64,000 bases of DNA from Tissierellales bacterium (GTDB lineage Bacteria > Bacillota > Clostridia > Tissierellales > Tissierellaceae). The position numbers were made by a program, and so were the translations under genes. Of this stretch, positions 61,920 to 64,000 are shown in pieces. The notes below the pieces were generated by a model that ran no database searches, was not told the origin of the DNA, and saw only the letters and a program-made list of their open reading frames with translations. The stretch is from positions 62,001-126,000 of the forward strand of contig JASLAT010000005.1 of the NCBI GenBank assembly GCA_030146915.1, given 5' to 3'. The stretch's first letter is position 1. Each line of letters starts with the position of its first letter.

Positions 61920-62125
61920 ACGTATGTACTCTGTCTCAAGCACTATTATAGTATAGGCTAGGTCACTGAAAAATACAAACTCAAAAAAATAGAAATATAT
62001 TTAAATAAAACCTATAATCTTTATTTTACTCTATATTCCTCAATAAATCTCAAAAAATCAAAAAGATTTATATCTTTTTAAATTATACAATAGTGATTAG
62101 AATATATTAGGATTGGTGAAATTTA

Positions 62126-62575
62126 ATGAAAGATGAAATCTATGTGTTTTTAATGGCTATGATGCCAGTTGTAGAATTAAAAGGGGCAATCCCCTTAGGA
62201 TTGAGCCTTGGATTTTCTATGAAAAAAAGCTTATTAATAAGTAGTCTAGGAAATATTTTAATTGTACCTGTATTATTACACTTATTTAAGCCAATAGATA
62301 TATATTTAAAAAAATTTAATATCTTATCTAGAATTATGAAATATATAAAGAGAAAAAGTCTGAAAAAAACTAGGAATCTTATAAAAAAATATAAATATTT
62401 AGGTCTTTTTATACTTGTAGCTCTACCGCTGCCCACTACAGGTGGTTGGACCAGTTCTATAGCTGCAAATATTTTAAAGCTAGATCGGACTAAAGCGCTA
62501 ATTATCATAAGTTTAGGAATAATGACATCAGGACTTATAGTCTCAAGTTTAAGCTATTTATTTGTTGACTATTAG
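62126..62575 (+). CDS. Small multidrug-export family (PF06695-like) membrane protein
   Basis: 149 residues, four membrane segments. MAMMPVVELKGAIPLGLSLGFSMKKS and the paired ALPLPTTGGWTSSIAANILKLDR match the COG2426/Sm_multidrug_ex family; the two P-x-x-E/G-G-A motifs recall the DedA-like re-entrant loops. Function unproven despite the family name. It starts with ATG after a weak GGTGA. Confidence 0.82.
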   Translation: MKDEIYVFLMAMMPVVELKGAIPLGLSLGFSMKKSLLISSLGNILIVPVLLHLFKPIDIYLKKFNILSRIMKYIKRKSLKKTRNLIKKYKYLGLFILVALPLPTTGGWTSSIAANILKLDRTKALIIISLGIMTSGLIVSSLSYLFVDY

Positions 62576-62615
62576 TAAAGCCCTTGTTAATATACAAGTT
62601 ATAAGGAGGCATAAA

Positions 62616-63557
62616 ATGATAACTGAAACCTTTGAGACTGTAAGTGTAATAATTATATTAATAGGAATGGGAATGTTAGTTTCTCATTTAGGTTGGTATA
62701 AAAAAGAAGACAAAAACTTCTTATCTAAATTGATTTTGAATATAGGTATACCAGCTGTGACAGTAAAAACATTTTTTGTAAGTTTTAGTAGGGAACTTTT
62801 ATTAAACTCAGGTAAATATATATTTATATCTATCTTGGCTATTTTACTTTCTTGTCTATTAGCTATTATTTTTGCTAGAATTTTAAGACTAGAAGGGGAT
62901 AGAAAATTAAGTTTTGTAAGTATGATAACCTTAGCAAATGGAATGTTTGTAGGTTACCCTGTAAATGTTAGTATATTTGGTGATGAGGCTATACCATATG
63001 TTCTTATCTATTATTTGGCCAATAATTTAATTTTTTGGTCACTCTTTGTTCCAAAGTTTAAGAAAGAAGACAAAGATCCTAATAAGAATTCCATATTTGA
63101 AAATATAAAAGGTATATTTTCACTACCTTTAATAACTATGTTTATAAGCTATATATTAGTTTTATTAGACTTTAAACTTCCAGAATTTGCATTAGAAGTG
63201 GTGAGTCATTTAGGAGGAATTAGTACTCCTTTATCCTTAATGTTTATAGGTGGCGTAATATATGAAGGTGGTATAAAATCTTTAAAAGTAGATAAATCTA
63301 TGATTTATCTTTTAGTATTGAGATTTATCGCATCACCAATAATAATGGCATTAGTAGCTATATTTTTCGGAGTGGATGGTACTAGCTTAAAGGTATTAAT
63401 AATGTTATCTGGAATGCCTGTTATGACTCAGTTAGGTGTAGTTGGTGCAAGCTATGGATCAGATAGAGAATATATAAGTGCAGGGGTTTCTATAACTACA
63501 ATAGTAAGTTTGTTTTTTATACCTATATATATGATAGTTATGAATAAATTATTTTAA
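62616..63557 (+). CDS. AEC-family transporter (auxin-efflux-carrier-like permease)
   Basis: 313 residues from the ATG at 62616 with AAGGAGG upstream; the frame extends left to 62562 without a ribosome site. About ten membrane segments in two inverted halves; GIPAVTVKTFFVSFS and LANGMFVGYPVNVSIFGDEAIPY, then LGGISTPLSLMFIGGVIYEGG are typical of the AEC family. Bacterial members carry malate, malonate or similar acids. Substrate not decidable. Followed by the S-box of metK. Confidence 0.9.
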   Translation: MITETFETVSVIIILIGMGMLVSHLGWYKKEDKNFLSKLILNIGIPAVTVKTFFVSFSRELLLNSGKYIFISILAILLSCLLAIIFARILRLEGDRKLSFVSMITLANGMFVGYPVNVSIFGDEAIPYVLIYYLANNLIFWSLFVPKFKKEDKDPNKNSIFENIKGIFSLPLITMFISYILVLLDFKLPEFALEVVSHLGGISTPLSLMFIGGVIYEGGIKSLKVDKSMIYLLVLRFIASPIIMALVAIFFGVDGTSLKVLIMLSGMPVMTQLGVVGASYGSDREYISAGVSITTIVSLFFIPIYMIVMNKLF

Positions 63558-63561
63558 AATA

Positions 63562-63589
63562 TTGACTATTAGAATAGATATGTTAGAAT
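63562..63589 (+). promoter_or_regulatory. Putative sigma-A promoter of the S-box/metK transcript
   Basis: TTGACT (63562-63567), 16 bases, TAGAAT (63584-63589), 21 bases before the S-box. Confidence 0.6.
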
Positions 63590-63610
63590 AATAGTACAAG
63601 ATAATATATC

Positions 63611-63709
63611 CTTATCAAGAGTGGTGGAGGGTCTGGGCCCTAGGAAACCCGGCAACCAGTAATTAAATTACAAGGTGCTAAATCCCACAGACATAGTCTG
63701 AGAGATGAG
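63611..63709 (+). promoter_or_regulatory. SAM-I (S-box) riboswitch
   Basis: CTTATC (63611-63616) pairs with GATGAG (63704-63709) as P1. Between them are AAGAGTGGTGGAGGG, GGCCC, GAAACCCGGCAACC, GGTGCTAAATCC and AGAGATGAG, the conserved core of the SAM-I class. With S-adenosylmethionine bound, the following terminator forms and metK is switched off. The start of the pairing scheme is textbook for Firmicutes. Confidence 0.96.
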
Positions 63710-63725
63710 GTTTTACGTGGAAACT

Positions 63726-63752
63726 AAGACCTTTTAAAAGGTCTTTTTTTTT
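63726..63752 (+). terminator. S-box regulated terminator
   Basis: 10-bp stem 63726-63735/63736-63745 followed by a T run to 63752, 18 bases before the metK ATG. Confidence 0.9.
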
Positions 63753-63770
63753 ATTTAGGAGGTAATATAT

Positions 63771-64000
63771 ATGAAAAAATGGTTGTTTACTTCAGAATCA
63801 GTAACTGAAGGGCATCCAGATAAGGTTTGTGACCAAATATCAGATGCAGTTTTAGATGCTATAATAGCTCAAGATAAAGATGCTAGAGTAGCATGTGAGA
63901 CTTTAGTTACTACAGGTATGGTAATGTTAGCGGGAGAAATAACTACTGATTGTTATGTTGACATACCTAAGATAGTAAGAAAAACTTTAAGAGAAATTGG
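63771..64000 (+). CDS. metK: S-adenosylmethionine synthetase, N-terminal part (3' end outside window)
   Basis: 76 complete codons visible from the ATG with AGGAGGT upstream. FTSESVTEGHPDKVCDQISDAVLDAI is the diagnostic N-terminus of MetK, with the histidine and aspartates that bind ATP and Mg2+; LVTTGMVMLAGEITT follows. Makes SAM from methionine and ATP. Controlled by the S-box just before it, giving product feedback. The gene runs off the right edge. Confidence 0.97.
   Translation, partial: MKKWLFTSESVTEGHPDKVCDQISDAVLDAIIAQDKDARVACETLVTTGMVMLAGEITTDCYVDIPKIVRKTLREI

Noticed and set aside
61620..61943. 107-codon minus-strand frame across the tRNA region
   Set aside because: It reads through both tRNA-Pro genes; the repeated peptide is just the translated tRNA.
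62060..62079. AAAAAGAT/ATCTTTTT hairpin as a terminator
   Set aside because: Almost only A-T pairs and no gene upstream to terminate; likely chance in AT-rich DNA.
60000..62125. tRNA-Pro pair as an attachment site of an integrated element
   Set aside because: No integrase, no partial tRNA duplicate (both are complete), and housekeeping genes on both sides.
1..64000. CRISPR arrays, insertion sequences, toxin-antitoxin or phage genes
   Set aside because: No spaced direct-repeat array, transposase, terminal inverted repeats or phage-type genes were seen.

Overview
The window is AT-rich, densely packed bacterial DNA with strong AGGAGG-type ribosome binding sites, frequent GTG/TTG starts, and hairpin terminators shared between converging genes. 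Gene content points to an anaerobic low-GC Firmicute (Bacillota): an S-box before metK, a preQ1-I riboswitch, an ECF-type QueT, sigma-54 activators, SpmA/SpmB, a type 2 IPP isomerase, and many peptidases and amino-acid transporters. A Tissierellia or Clostridia relative is my best guess, from gene style only. I see no CRISPR array, insertion sequence, prophage or integrase.

Layout. 1-2.9 kb: end of a MATE exporter, a membrane-anchored protein with a HIRAN-like end, and a queuine-salvage pair (radical SAM enzyme plus QueT) behind a preQ1 riboswitch. 3.1-7.7 kb: a DtxR-family regulator followed by a complete metal ABC importer whose two permeases both carry a C-terminal winged-helix-like tail. 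7.8-13.9 kb: a secreted protein, DHFR, a YfcC-type carrier, and a minus-strand unit of 34-aa membrane peptide, sodium:solute symporter and choline-kinase-like enzyme, preceded by an attenuator-like terminator. 14.2-18.1 kb: RtcB, then a translationally coupled gamma-glutamyl ligase/ATP-grasp pair of unknown product. 18.2-22.7 kb: FtsH-type protease, TrkA and TrkH. 22.8-31.9 kb: ECF sigma/anti-sigma pair, small genes, Ung, CorA, and a Ddl-MurF-DUF4438-DUF1294 operon. 32-36.7 kb: DEAD-box helicase, threonine aldolase, a lipoprotein/hemerythrin pair and a YgjP-type metalloprotein.

36.8-48.8 kb is the most distinctive region. It is a one-directional island for using peptides, probably cell-wall peptides: M20 amidohydrolase, D-aminopeptidase DppA, a peptide-binding lipoprotein, a LysA-family decarboxylase, SpmA/SpmB-type membrane proteins, LD-carboxypeptidase and a renal-dipeptidase-type enzyme. 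It encodes two paralogous PAS-AAA+-Fis regulators. One is a normal sigma-54 activator with GAFTGA; the other has lost the whole GAFTGA loop. A very good -24/-12 sigma-54 promoter lies before the decarboxylase-spmA-spmB-ldcA block.

48.9-64 kb: a lipoprotein, Fni, BirA, an orphan TIM-barrel-like protein, a DUF1538/PII-like pair, an AraC regulator, a MATE exporter, a TraX-family/two-component operon with a tandem 11-bp repeat in front, PepT, two identical tRNA-Pro genes each with its own terminator, two small transporters, and an S-box controlling metK, which runs off the right edge.
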